From the NCBI RefSeq assembly GCF_017355205.1, contig NZ_JADIJK010000041.1:1-32529 (forward strand): a DNA stretch of 32,529 nucleotides. The letters are read 5' to 3'. The first letter of the stretch is position 1. Every line of letters begins with the position of its first letter. This stretch comes from Bacillus sp. SD088. GTDB taxonomy: Bacteria > Bacillota > Bacilli > Bacillales > Bacillaceae_C. Below the pieces are notes generated by a model, which worked only from the letters and a program-made list of their open reading frames with translations, ran no database searches and was not told the DNA's origin. The position numbers and the translations under genes were made by a program. Positions 25,076 to 32,529 of this stretch are shown one piece after another.

Positions 25076-25250
25076 AACGGCGTATGTCTTCGCCGTACCC
25101 GAAATGCCAGGAACTTCGCAAAAGTGGAACGACGCCAGCCTCCGCCGTGCCCGAAATGCTGGAAACTACGAAAAAGCGGAACAGCGAGGACCTCCGGCAT
25201 GCCCAAAATGCTGGGCACTGTGCAAAAACGGGCCGACAGAAAGCGAAGTA
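25076..25250 (-). repeat. 52-bp tandem array 2 (about three units, degenerate)
   Basis: On the minus strand the core CATTTCGGG recurs with starts 52 bases apart (the plus-strand CCGAAATG is at about 25099 and 25151, and the related CCAAAATG at 25203). Units include the hairpin ACGGCG...CGTCGT type. This array is shorter and more diverged than array 1 and points the other way. It lies downstream of natB, and no gene was found in it. Confidence 0.8.
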
Positions 25251-25327
25251 TATTTCCGGAGCGGAAGTTATGCACCCTAGTCATTCGTTTTTTCTTTGGT
25301 AAAAATACTTATGTCCCACCGTCATCA

Positions 25328-26491
25328 TTATTTTCCTAACATTAACCGATGATTGTGAAAAAGTTTGCTCGCTATTGGAAACAAAATGGCAATACAAACA
25401 ACATAACTACCAATTGCGATCGCAAAGCCACTACCTATAATTTGACCGTTAAAGGCATCTTGGACAAATAAGAATAAGTTCATTACTGGAATTGCATATA
25501 AGCCAAGGTTTTGAGTACTTCCGATGAAAAACATCAATAACATCGGGAAAACCATTATTCCGATAATCGGGGTAATATAGTAGCCTGCTTCTTTTACGGA
25601 GTTGGCTAGCATGCTTAAGATCATTTCTACACCTGCAATAAAGATCGCAAACATTGAAATTAAGATCGCGCCCATTAGAATAAAGAGAAGTGGATTTTCA
25701 ATCGCCACCATTCCCTTTTTTAATTCTGTTGTGAAGTTCATAAGCCCACTAAGCCAGCCAATACATAATACACCTGTAAAAATACCGAGGAGAGAAATGG
25801 TCATCCATTTAGCTAATAAAATTTTTACCGGCTTTACAGGAGTAATCAATAATGCTTCCATTGTTTTCTTCTCTTTTTCTCCTGCAAACAACTCAGTAGC
25901 AGATGGATAAGAGCCATTGGCAATCGCGATTGGAATTAATAATGGAATTAATAGAGCAAGCATGAAGGAAGCCATGGCATCATCTTCATTTTTTGTTGTT
26001 TGTGGCTCAACTTGGAAAACGTTGAGGACATTGGGATCCATTTCACTAGCCACCATTCGCTCTTGTACGACTTCATTTTGCCATTCCGAAAAAGCTGCTT
26101 GAACCAGACTCCACGCACCAGATGATTCTTGATTTCCTGGATCAAAATAAACGCGTACGGGCACTGGAGTTTGTGTTGCAATTACTTCTTCCCAATTTTT
26201 ATCCATCTCGATTCCAGCCTGTACCTTGCCACCATTCATTGCCTTCTGCACATCTGCATGCTTTTCAATCGTCACATCAGGCAAATAGGTTCGCAGTTTT
26301 TCAATGAACTCAGCATCAGCTGTTTCTTCCACCGCAAGTGTAAACTCGGTATCCTCGCTGGAGACTAATAGTTTATCATAAAAAAACGTCAAAGCTGCCA
26401 TCATTACAATGGGTAGGATAATTAATAATGTAATACTTCTTTTATCTCGTAAAACATCTTTCATCTCTTTTAAAAAAATTGTTTTAAACAT
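25328..26491 (-). CDS. natB: ABC-2 type exporter permease NatB
   Basis: A 387-residue permease of the ABC-2 type. One N-terminal membrane helix (about residues 20-40) is followed by a large external domain of about 150 residues and then five or so helices, with FAGEKEKKTMEALLITPVKPVKILLAKW at the usual cytoplasmic loop. This is the NatB layout; B. subtilis NatAB exports sodium and is induced by uncouplers and alcohols. I chose the ATG at 26491 with AGGGGTG upstream; the frame opens at a GTG three codons earlier. It overlaps the natA stop by eight bases. The adjacent natR-natK pair supports the assignment. Confidence 0.85.
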   Translation of the reverse strand: MFKTIFLKEMKDVLRDKRSITLLIILPIVMMAALTFFYDKLLVSSEDTEFTLAVEETADAEFIEKLRTYLPDVTIEKHADVQKAMNGGKVQAGIEMDKNWEEVIATQTPVPVRVYFDPGNQESSGAWSLVQAAFSEWQNEVVQERMVASEMDPNVLNVFQVEPQTTKNEDDAMASFMLALLIPLLIPIAIANGSYPSATELFAGEKEKKTMEALLITPVKPVKILLAKWMTISLLGIFTGVLCIGWLSGLMNFTTELKKGMVAIENPLLFILMGAILISMFAIFIAGVEMILSMLANSVKEAGYYITPIIGIMVFPMLLMFFIGSTQNLGLYAIPVMNLFLFVQDAFNGQIIGSGFAIAIGSYVVCIAILFPIASKLFHNHRLMLGK

Positions 26492-27230
26492 AAAGGTCAC
26501 CCCTTACAATCTTGGATGTGAATAGATAATTAAGATCTCGACTGTTCTCTGTTTCATATAATTCTTCCAATTTTCCCTCATATACAATTTGTCCTTTATG
26601 CATCATGATAATGTCGTCACATAGTTGTGTGATTTCATCCATAATATGAGTAGAGAAGATAATTGTCTTCCCCTCTCCTTTAAATTGATAGATAAATTCT
26701 CGAAAAATAGTAGCAGACGTAATATCCAATCCAGTCGTTGGCTCATCGAATAAAACAATATCTGGATTATGAATCAATGTCCTTGCAATCGCCACCTTTT
26801 GTTTCATCCCTTTCGAAAAGCCTTCTACTCTCCGATCTAAGTATTTTCTCATTCCAAATCGCTTCGCTAGCATTTCAATTTGATTTTTAATATCATGAGT
26901 ACTCATACCATAGAGACTCCCAAAATATTCAAGATTCTCGCGTGCGGTTAAGCGATTATAGAGTCCGGTTTCCGAGCCAAACAGCACTCCAAGTCGATGT
27001 CGTACTTTTTCTTTATGAGTATAAATATTTTCCCCGTCGATTGTGATCGTTCCTTCATCTGGTTCAATTAACGTACATAACATCCGGAGCAATGTCGTTT
27101 TTCCTGCCCCATTCTCTCCAATTAATCCGACCACATTTCCTTCTTTAATATTGAGTGAAATATAATCGATCGCCTTCACTAATTGCTTTTTATCTTTAAA
27201 TTGCTTGGAAACCTGATCAATGGTAAGCAT
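26484..27230 (-). CDS. natA: ABC exporter ATPase NatA
   Basis: A 248-residue ATPase partner of NatB. Walker A is GENGAGKTT (about residues 39-47), the signature FSKGMKQKV, Walker B IVLFDEPTTGLD and the switch histidine lies in FSTHIMDE. The degenerate signature is normal for this branch. The frame is open to 27323, but GGGAGGG sits seven or so bases before the ATG at 27230, giving MLTIDQVSKQF, a standard start. The gene diverges from natR across a 176-base spacer. Confidence 0.87.
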   Translation of the reverse strand: MLTIDQVSKQFKDKKQLVKAIDYISLNIKEGNVVGLIGENGAGKTTLLRMLCTLIEPDEGTITIDGENIYTHKEKVRHRLGVLFGSETGLYNRLTARENLEYFGSLYGMSTHDIKNQIEMLAKRFGMRKYLDRRVEGFSKGMKQKVAIARTLIHNPDIVLFDEPTTGLDITSATIFREFIYQFKGEGKTIIFSTHIMDEITQLCDDIIMMHKGQIVYEGKLEELYETENSRDLNYLFTSKIVRGDLYV

Positions 27231-27406
27231 ATCGTTTCCCTCCCGCATTCTTATTGTCTTTATTGTACGGTGCAAATGGCGTCTCGTCTCCCATCCTGTC
27301 GTGAAGAGGGACTTACCTGTCATGAAAAGTCCCGATTGCAGAATAGAATGCCCTCTTTTATAAAATAGATTATAATGGAGAAAGATTCTCCAAAGGGGTT
27401 TTAGCG
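27231..27406. promoter_or_regulatory. natA-natR divergent control region
   Basis: A perfect seven-base inverted repeat, GGGACTT at 27308-27314 and AAGTCCC at 27327-27333 with a 12-base spacer, lies near the middle. On the plus strand TATAAT at 27371-27376 is a credible -10 for natR without a good -35. On the minus strand TTGCAC (27270-27275) and TAAGAA (27248-27253), 16 bases apart, are a weak candidate for natA. NatR binding to the inverted repeat is inferred only. Confidence 0.4.
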
Positions 27407-28105
27407 ATGAAAGTGGGTATTGTCGATGACCGTCAAATCGATTTAGATAAATTGACCTTTATTTTGCAAGAAGAAGAGGATGTAGAACTCGTCTTTGCCA
27501 CAACAGATTCAGAAAATGCGTATCAGGAAATCCAGAAAAACAAGATTGAGTTATTGATAGCAGATATTGAGATGCCTGGTATTTCGGGGTATGAGCTTGC
27601 CGACATCATTCAAACGCATGGACTGTTAATTACCGTTATTTTTGTAACCGCCAAAAGTGGGTATGCAGTGCAAGCCTTTGAATTAAATGTGCATGATTAT
27701 ATATTAAAGCCCTATACAAAAGAACGACTGCAACAGTCTTTGGCGCGCTTCCGTGAAAAACAACACGCTGGTAATTTAACAGGGCGTCTTGTCCTCAAGC
27801 AAAAAGGGCATATTGAAATGATTCCCAAGAAAGATATTATTTTTGCCGAACGGACAGGACGATCCACTACGATTTATACTATTGATGATGAACATACGAC
27901 CTATTTATCGATGAACGAATTAGAAGCAAGCCTCCGGGAAAATAACTTTATTCGGTCTCATCGTTCTTTTCTCATTAATCTTCACTTTGTGAAAAGTTTT
28001 TCGGTCTATACAAAAAAGTCATACAGTGTTTCTTTTGATGGCACGAAAAAAATTGCCATGCTGACCAAAGACAAAATGGATTATTTGCAAAAGTATTATT
28101 TTTGA
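27407..28105 (+). CDS. natR: LytTR-type response regulator NatR
   Basis: A 232-residue response regulator. The receiver domain (about 1-120) has the acidic pocket IVDDRQIDLD, the phosphoacceptor in LLIADIEMPG (about Asp55), and the conserved Thr/Ser and Lys in VTAKSG and ILKPYTKE. A LytTR DNA-binding domain (about 135-230) follows, with FIRSHRSFLINLHFV near its centre. AAAGGGG lies before the ATG. It is followed by natK with a nine-base gap. In B. subtilis NatK-NatR activates natAB; the same set here is arranged divergently. Confidence 0.86.
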   Translation: MKVGIVDDRQIDLDKLTFILQEEEDVELVFATTDSENAYQEIQKNKIELLIADIEMPGISGYELADIIQTHGLLITVIFVTAKSGYAVQAFELNVHDYILKPYTKERLQQSLARFREKQHAGNLTGRLVLKQKGHIEMIPKKDIIFAERTGRSTTIYTIDDEHTTYLSMNELEASLRENNFIRSHRSFLINLHFVKSFSVYTKKSYSVSFDGTKKIAMLTKDKMDYLQKYYF

Positions 28106-28114
28106 GGTGAAAAG

Positions 28115-29038
28115 ATGGTAAAATTCCTCCTGTTCCTCCCATGGCTTTTCGCACTGTGTTGGACATTGTTAGAGAACCACTATATTTTCACGCTGTTTAT
28201 CTTAGCCGGCACACTTTATCAACTATTTTTTACCAAAGGGGATGAACTGCCGCGTTCATGGAAAGGAATAACAGTAATCCTGCAACTTTGCTGGTTTATG
28301 GCAAGTTTCGGGACCGATACTCCTTTGCTGCTTTTAGGGATGGTACTACAAACTGTCGCCTTACATTTTTATCAAACCACCTTCTTAGTAGAGCAAAGTA
28401 AAACAGGTGAAATTATAAAAAACTATAAGCAACAAACAACCCTTTTACATGAATTAAGAAGACAGCGCCATGATTTACAAAAACATGTATCAGCGATTTT
28501 ATATGCCGATGGGAATTCTCCCGATACAGAAAGCTATACGCAAGATGTGGCGGCACGGTTTACGGCGTTAGATAAAGTGTTACATAATGAATCCAATATT
28601 GTCGCTGGATGCCTGTATGGCTGCAACAAGAAAGCAAAGGAAAACAATGTTGTATTAGACTATCAGCTTCACCAAGCTTTATCAGGCTTACCTTTAGCAG
28701 AGTACGATTTAATTGCCTTGGTTGGCAATATCTTGGAAAATGCGATAGAGGCAGCAGCAGAGGTACCTGGTGGGAAAGTAGTACTAAGTTGCCGAAAACA
28801 GAGTGGAATTTTTATTATTGTTTCGCGAAATCATACCTTGCCCATTGAAGATCGAATTCTTGAACGATTGTATACATCTAGAGCAGAATCAAGCAAACGA
28901 GGTAATCATGAGGGACTGGGCACCCAGGAGATACAGAGAATTGTGAAAAACCATCAAGGTAACCTCGACTTTTCTTTTATTAAGGACCAGTTTACCTTAA
29001 AAATTAAATTACCCGATGTTCGGGCACAGAAAAGCTAG
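28115..29038 (+). CDS. natK: Sensor histidine kinase NatK
   Basis: A 307-residue membrane kinase. About four membrane helices fill residues 1-95, followed by a coiled linker and a phosphoacceptor region LRRQRHDLQKHVSAI (histidine about 126). The GHKL ATPase has the N box LVGNILENAIEAAAE and the G box HEGLGTQEIQRIVKNHQG. This is the short HPK10-like type that pairs with LytTR regulators. GAGGTG lies before the ATG. It has no large external sensor, so the signal is probably a membrane or ion-related stress. Confidence 0.84.
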   Translation: MVKFLLFLPWLFALCWTLLENHYIFTLFILAGTLYQLFFTKGDELPRSWKGITVILQLCWFMASFGTDTPLLLLGMVLQTVALHFYQTTFLVEQSKTGEIIKNYKQQTTLLHELRRQRHDLQKHVSAILYADGNSPDTESYTQDVAARFTALDKVLHNESNIVAGCLYGCNKKAKENNVVLDYQLHQALSGLPLAEYDLIALVGNILENAIEAAAEVPGGKVVLSCRKQSGIFIIVSRNHTLPIEDRILERLYTSRAESSKRGNHEGLGTQEIQRIVKNHQGNLDFSFIKDQFTLKIKLPDVRAQKS

Positions 29039-29124
29039 TGGGAACTTGGACGGAGCATTAGGGGGACTTAGCTTATCCATCCCCCGGTATAATTTCCTCC
29101 TATTTTCACCTCAATGAAAGCGAC

Positions 29125-29886
29125 GTGAGGGTTTTGAAGCCAGCAGAAGAAAAAAAACTCGTAGAAACCTGCCTGTTAGCAGGGAAAATATTAATGCAAA
29201 GTGGAGCTGAGACCTACCGAGTGGAAGATACGATGATGCGAATGGCAGCGGCCTATGGATGCTCAGAAAGCCAAAGCTTTGTGACCCCGACCGGCATTAT
29301 TTTTTCACTAGAGGGCTCCGATTCCTCCCAATTTGTTCGCATTAGTCAGCGCGGAACGGACCTTGAAAAGATCGCTCGCGTTAATCATATTTCTCGGAAA
29401 ATGGCGGAAGGAGAACTTAGATACGATGAGGCTTTTCAAGCTCTTAAAAAACTGGCGAAGGAAAATCTCTCTTTTCCCATTTGGGTGCAAATCTTAGCCG
29501 CAACCATTTCAACTGGGAGCTTTTTGATTATGTTTAAAGGGGTATGGGCTGATTATCTCCCCGCCATGATTGTCGGCGGATTAGGCTTTACTGCGATGCT
29601 TCTCATTCATAATCAAACAAAAGTAAAATTCTTTGCTGAATTTATAGCGGCATTTGTTATTGCCTTGGTATCACTTTTATTTGTCAGATTTGGCATCGGT
29701 CAGCAATTGGATTTGATCGTGATTGCTTCTGTTATGCCTCTTGTCCCTGGATTACTGATCACCAATGCAATTCGTGATTTGATGGCCGGCCACTTCGTCT
29801 CAGGATTATCGAAAGGAGCAGAAGCCATTTTAACCGCCCTCGCAATTGGTGCTGGGGTTGCTGTTACCTATTCGATATGGCTATGA
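29125..29886 (+). CDS. ThrE/YjjP-type threonine/serine exporter, large subunit
   Basis: A 253-residue protein of the ThrE N-terminal family (formerly DUF1212). The cytoplasmic part ends near residue 110 and includes KILMQSGAETYRVEDTMMRMAAAYG, the defining motif. Five or so membrane helices follow, with VMPLVPGLLITNAIRDLMAGH. The start is a GTG at 29125 with only a weak GAAAG upstream; TTG at 29134 after GAGGG is the alternative but too close. The small subunit is encoded 131 bases downstream. Family members export threonine, serine or organic acids. Confidence 0.85.
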   Translation: MRVLKPAEEKKLVETCLLAGKILMQSGAETYRVEDTMMRMAAAYGCSESQSFVTPTGIIFSLEGSDSSQFVRISQRGTDLEKIARVNHISRKMAEGELRYDEAFQALKKLAKENLSFPIWVQILAATISTGSFLIMFKGVWADYLPAMIVGGLGFTAMLLIHNQTKVKFFAEFIAAFVIALVSLLFVRFGIGQQLDLIVIASVMPLVPGLLITNAIRDLMAGHFVSGLSKGAEAILTALAIGAGVAVTYSIWL

Positions 29887-29907
29887 AAGAGAGAGTTTCC
29901 TTTATCC

Positions 29908-30006
29908 GGGATTAAATTGAGCTATATGGGATTAAGTTAATCCTATGCGGGATTAAACAGATCCTATGAAGAATTAAAGAGATCCCATACAGCTTTAAAA
30001 AGAGAG
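29908..30006 (+). repeat. 21-bp tandem repeats between the exporter subunits
   Basis: Five degenerate copies begin at 29908, 29928, 29949, 29970 and 29991, with consensus GGGATTAAACAGATCCTATG. GGAT and ATCC inside each unit can pair into a tiny hairpin. The last copy runs into the ribosome binding site of the small subunit gene. Confidence 0.7.
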
Positions 30007-30017
30007 GAGAATGATTA

Positions 30018-30473
30018 ATGCCCTATTACCTCGCACAAATTACATTAAGTTTAATAGCTTCGATTGGTTTCGGGATTATTTTTAATGCTCCCCGAAAAGC
30101 TTTGCTTCATTGTGGACTTGTCGGCATGGGGGGATGGATGATGTACCTAGTGATGACGGATGCTGGGATTGATATTGTCCAAGCCGCTTTTGGTGGAGCC
30201 TTTGTCGTCGGCTTGATTGGTCATATACTAGCCAAATATTATAAAACTCCGATTATTACGTTTATCGTTGCAGGGATTATTCCACTAGTACCAGGAGGCA
30301 CTGCTTATAACGCTATGCGTCACGTTGTGAGTAATGATTATGCTGAGGCGATTCCCCTTGCCACCAAGGCCTTTATCGTAGCAAGTGCGATTGCGATGGG
30401 ACTTGTCTTTGCAGAAGTATTGGTGCAGTTTTATTTAAAGATGATGAAAAATCGAAAACTAAAAAATAGCTAA
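30018..30473 (+). CDS. ThrE/YjjB-type threonine/serine exporter, small subunit
   Basis: A 151-residue protein with five predicted membrane helices, matching the ThrE_2 (formerly DUF3815) family. Motifs: FGIIFNAPRKALLHCGLVGMGGW near the start and IIPLVPGGTAYNAMRHVV in the second half; the PLVPG motif mirrors that in the large subunit. AGAGGAG lies about nine bases before the ATG. The two subunits together reconstitute what is one fused protein in Corynebacterium ThrE. The 131-base gap with repeats is unusual for a subunit pair. Confidence 0.85.
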   Translation: MPYYLAQITLSLIASIGFGIIFNAPRKALLHCGLVGMGGWMMYLVMTDAGIDIVQAAFGGAFVVGLIGHILAKYYKTPIITFIVAGIIPLVPGGTAYNAMRHVVSNDYAEAIPLATKAFIVASAIAMGLVFAEVLVQFYLKMMKNRKLKNS

Positions 30474-30504
30474 CGGGAGAGGGCATGTCGCTCCCCCTCA
30501 CATA
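30474..30504. terminator. Possible shared terminator between converging genes
   Basis: GGGAGAG and CTCCCCC pair (one wobble) around a nine-base loop. On the minus strand a run of six T follows about 12 bases later. It lies in the 31 bases between the converging exporter and GrpB-type genes. Confidence 0.35.
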
Positions 30505-31017
30505 TTAGCCTCTCGTTTGAAACCATTCTAATGCTCGTTGCTCCAACTCCTGAACAAAATCCCTTTTTGCCTTACTGTAAAAACGAGTATCATCAAAACA
30601 CTGTGCGAGCTCTGCCTTTTTTAGTGAATAGCGTTCTGCCTCCTCGGGATGGGTTCTTAAATAATCCCTTACAATTAAATGACGGGAAATCTCCGGATGG
30701 TCAAATTGGTACACATGAATATGATGAGTTCGGTGCTCTCCACCTTTCCGAAATAATCTTCTCCCCTTGATTCCCCATTCGCCGGCAATATCATAGCCAA
30801 GCGATCGCATCTGTTCATTCCATGAATCTATTTTCTCTATATCTTTCACGAGACACATCATATCGATCACAGGCTTCGCCTTCATGCCTGGGACTGATGT
30901 ACTGCCAAAATGCTCAAACCTGACAATTTCTTCTCCAAAAATCCTTGTTAAAAGGCAAGTCTCATCCTTATACATGTGCACCCAACTTTTATTGTATTCA
31001 CTTAACCTAATTTTCAA
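30505..31017 (-). CDS. GrpB-family (UPF0157) nucleotidyltransferase-fold protein
   Basis: A 170-residue protein of the GrpB/UPF0157 family. The motif FEHFGSTSVPGMKAKPVIDMM (about residues 34-54) carries the GS and acidic residues of the nucleotidyltransferase fold. HHIHVYQFDHPEISRHLIVRDYLRTHPE is the family C-terminal signature. It starts with TTG at 31017, about ten bases after AGGAGG; no in-frame ATG is better placed. It follows nadA by 50 bases. The cellular role of the family is not established. Confidence 0.87.
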   Translation of the reverse strand: MKIRLSEYNKSWVHMYKDETCLLTRIFGEEIVRFEHFGSTSVPGMKAKPVIDMMCLVKDIEKIDSWNEQMRSLGYDIAGEWGIKGRRLFRKGGEHRTHHIHVYQFDHPEISRHLIVRDYLRTHPEEAERYSLKKAELAQCFDDTRFYSKAKRDFVQELEQRALEWFQTRG

Positions 31018-31067
31018 CCCATTCCTCCTTTCTCTTGATGATGTATAAATTCAAGAAGACTCTCTTC

Positions 31068-32168
31068 CTATGATAATGCCAACATCCTTTCCAATGCCAG
31101 CATGGCAAAAGAAGATGTCTTTTCATCAACTTGAATGATGTTTCGATCTTCTCCTTGTTCAATTGAATCCAAACACCAAGCAAGATGGGGCAAATCAATG
31201 CGATTCATCGTAAGACATGGACACATATGTGGATTCAGTGAAATAATGTGCCTATCAGGATGCTGCTGAATGATCCGTTTGACCAGATTCATCTCAGTAC
31301 CAATTGCCCAAGCTGATCCAGGCTCTGAGCTTTCAATTGCTTGGATAATATAATTCGTCGAACCGGCTAGATCTGCAAGAGCAACGACTTCACGGCTACA
31401 CTCAGGATGGACAATAACCTTCATATCGGGATACTCCTCGCGCACCTGCTTTACATTAGCTACGGTAAAATTCTCATGCACCGAGCAATGTCCTTTCCAA
31501 AGAATTACCTTCACCTTCTCAATTGGTCCATCAAAGACCAATTCGTTTTGGATTGGATCCCAGACTGCCATTTCTTCCAAGCTAACACCTAAGTTATAAG
31601 CGGTATTCCGCCCCAAATGCTGGTCAGGTAAAAAGAGAATTCGTTCCTTTTGTTGAAAGGCCCATTGCACCATATTTTCAGCATTAGAGGATGTAACGGT
31701 TGCCCCTCCATGCTCTCCAACGAATGCTTTAATAGCTGCCGTCGAATTTACATAAGTCAAAGGAAGAATGGTATCGCCAAATTGAGCTTGGAGCTTCTCC
31801 CATGCCCGTTCTGTTTGATGAATATCCGCCATATCTGCCATCGAACATCCTGCCCGCATATCTGGTAAAAAGACTTTTTGATGTTCTGTCGTCAGAATAT
31901 CCGCAGTTTCAGCCATAAAATGCACACCACAAAAGGCAATATACTCTGCTTCACGATTCTCTTGACATAACTGCGCGAGCTTTAGAGAATCTCCGGTAGT
32001 ATCCGCAAATTGAAATACCTCATCCTTTTGATAGTGGTGGCAAGGAATAAATAACTTTTTTCCTAATTTCTCTTTCACCTTGCGCACTTTCTCTTCCAAA
32101 TTCTCTGTGGACATCTTTCGATACTCCTCTGGCATTGCATTTGTTTGTAAGGTTTCCAATAGATTCAT
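31068..32168 (-). CDS. nadA: Quinolinate synthase NadA
   Basis: Condenses iminoaspartate with dihydroxyacetone phosphate to quinolinate in NAD synthesis, using a [4Fe-4S] cluster. The 366-residue protein is the same length class as B. subtilis NadA. Probable cluster cysteines lie in [12 protein letters not shown] (Cys108), WKGHCSVHE, and the second Cys of [34 protein letters not shown] is another family signature. The ATG at 32168 has AGGAGG eight bases upstream; the frame is open to 32270. In Bacillus nadA ends the nadBCA operon, so nadC might be expected just upstream; here a 52-bp repeat array begins within 100 bases. Confidence 0.93.
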   Translation of the reverse strand: MNLLETLQTNAMPEEYRKMSTENLEEKVRKVKEKLGKKLFIPCHHYQKDEVFQFADTTGDSLKLAQLCQENREAEYIAFCGVHFMAETADILTTEHQKVFLPDMRAGCSMADMADIHQTERAWEKLQAQFGDTILPLTYVNSTAAIKAFVGEHGGATVTSSNAENMVQWAFQQKERILFLPDQHLGRNTAYNLGVSLEEMAVWDPIQNELVFDGPIEKVKVILWKGHCSVHENFTVANVKQVREEYPDMKVIVHPECSREVVALADLAGSTNYIIQAIESSEPGSAWAIGTEMNLVKRIIQQHPDRHIISLNPHMCPCLTMNRIDLPHLAWCLDSIEQGEDRNIIQVDEKTSSFAMLALERMLALS

Positions 32169-32224
32169 ACCATTTCCTCCTGTTCTTGATAAAATCTCGC
32201 TATTCTTTTTATTTAGAAATCTTA

Positions 32225-32529
32225 CCCGGGCCATGGCGTTTTTCACTTCTCTATGGTTGGGGACGATCATGACGTTCGCCGTTACGCTTTTTACCTTTCT
32301 CCTTCATTTCGGGCACGGCCTTGACATCCGCCGTTTCGCTTTTTGCCCTGACCCTCGATTTCGGGCACGGCCATGGCATCCGCCGTTACACTTTTTGCCC
32401 TGACCCTCGATTTCGGGCACGGCCATGGCGTTCGCCGTTACGCTTTTCGCCCTGACCCTCGATTTCGGGCACGGCCATGACTCTCGCCGTTACACTTTTT
32501 GCCCTGACCCTCGATTTCGGGCACGGCCT
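32225..32529 (+). repeat. 52-bp tandem array 3, running off the right edge
   Basis: TTTCGGGCACGGCC recurs exactly every 52 bases; its GGGCACGGC starts at 32311, 32363, 32415, 32467 and 32519. The units share CATTTCGGGCACGGC and GCCGTTACRCTTTTT with array 1. The connecting part is different: GCCCTGACCCTCGA instead of GCAGAGTTCATCG. The first part (32225-32300) is two degenerate units. ACGGC and GCCGT form a hairpin in each. The array begins about 55 bases before the nadA ATG, so it occupies the nadA promoter region or an intergenic gap of the nad operon. Confidence 0.85.

Noticed and set aside
24929-25339. Plus-strand open frames across array 2
   Set aside because: They follow the repeat and its cap; composition is repeat-driven and there is no credible start.
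29039-29124. Terminator or promoter between natK and the ThrE-type gene
   Set aside because: GGGGGA and TCCCCC can pair and a TATAAT is present, but there is no T run after the stem and no -35 at proper spacing.
32080-32403. Plus-strand open frame covering the nadA start and array 3
   Set aside because: It runs antisense to nadA and into the tandem repeat; no ribosome binding site and no family resemblance.

Overview
The window reads as chromosome of a low-GC, spore-former-type Firmicute of the Bacillaceae (Bacillus, Neobacillus or Mesobacillus-like). The grounds are strong AGGAGG-type ribosome binding sites, T-box leaders, and proteins that I recognise by memory as close to Bacillus subtilis YheI/YheH, NatA/NatB/NatR/NatK and NadA. 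No search was run.

Layout. (1) 16-4432, minus strand: an AraC-type membrane regulator followed by two LplB/LplC-type sugar ABC permeases; the binding protein should lie left of the window. (2) 4795-9147, minus strand: a cupin/XRE regulator and a complete polyamine transporter in the order potA-B-C-D, with overlapping genes, an operator-like cluster upstream and a terminator downstream. (3) 9300-11890, plus strand: an IS-like remnant, an ArsR-type regulator with an NADPH:quinone-type oxidoreductase, a GNAT acetyltransferase and a small YesK-like membrane protein. (4) 12165-16430, minus strand: a heterodimeric multidrug ABC exporter (yheI-yheH, also bmrC-bmrD) behind a promoter, a 21-codon leader peptide and an intrinsic terminator, which together form an attenuator. 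(5) 16588-19113, plus strand: a POT peptide transporter and an LCP-family lipoprotein. (6) 19114-20032: repeats only. (7) 20033-22267, minus strand: trpE alone, behind two tandem tryptophan T-boxes. (8) 22302-24725, minus strand: an amino-acid permease and an agmatinase-type ureohydrolase. (9) 24979-25250: repeat array. (10) 25328-29038: natAB (minus) diverging from the two-component genes natR-natK (plus). (11) 29125-30473: a two-subunit ThrE-type exporter. (12) 30505-32168, minus strand: a GrpB-family protein and nadA, with another repeat array directly upstream that runs off the edge.

The most unusual content is non-coding. Three arrays share a 52-bp tandem unit that carries a hairpin. Two of them end in the same roughly 95-bp cap, in opposite orientations, and one sits inside a separate, dispersed long-palindrome element. 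That element occurs four times in 8 kb; one copy carries an exact DnaA-box consensus in its tail. A third family consists of mini-hairpins with a fixed five-base loop and freely varying arms. It appears between genes, inside one copy of the long palindrome, and inside a trpE T-box leader. The extra pieces in all three families vary in sequence while keeping base pairing, so structure seems to be what is retained.
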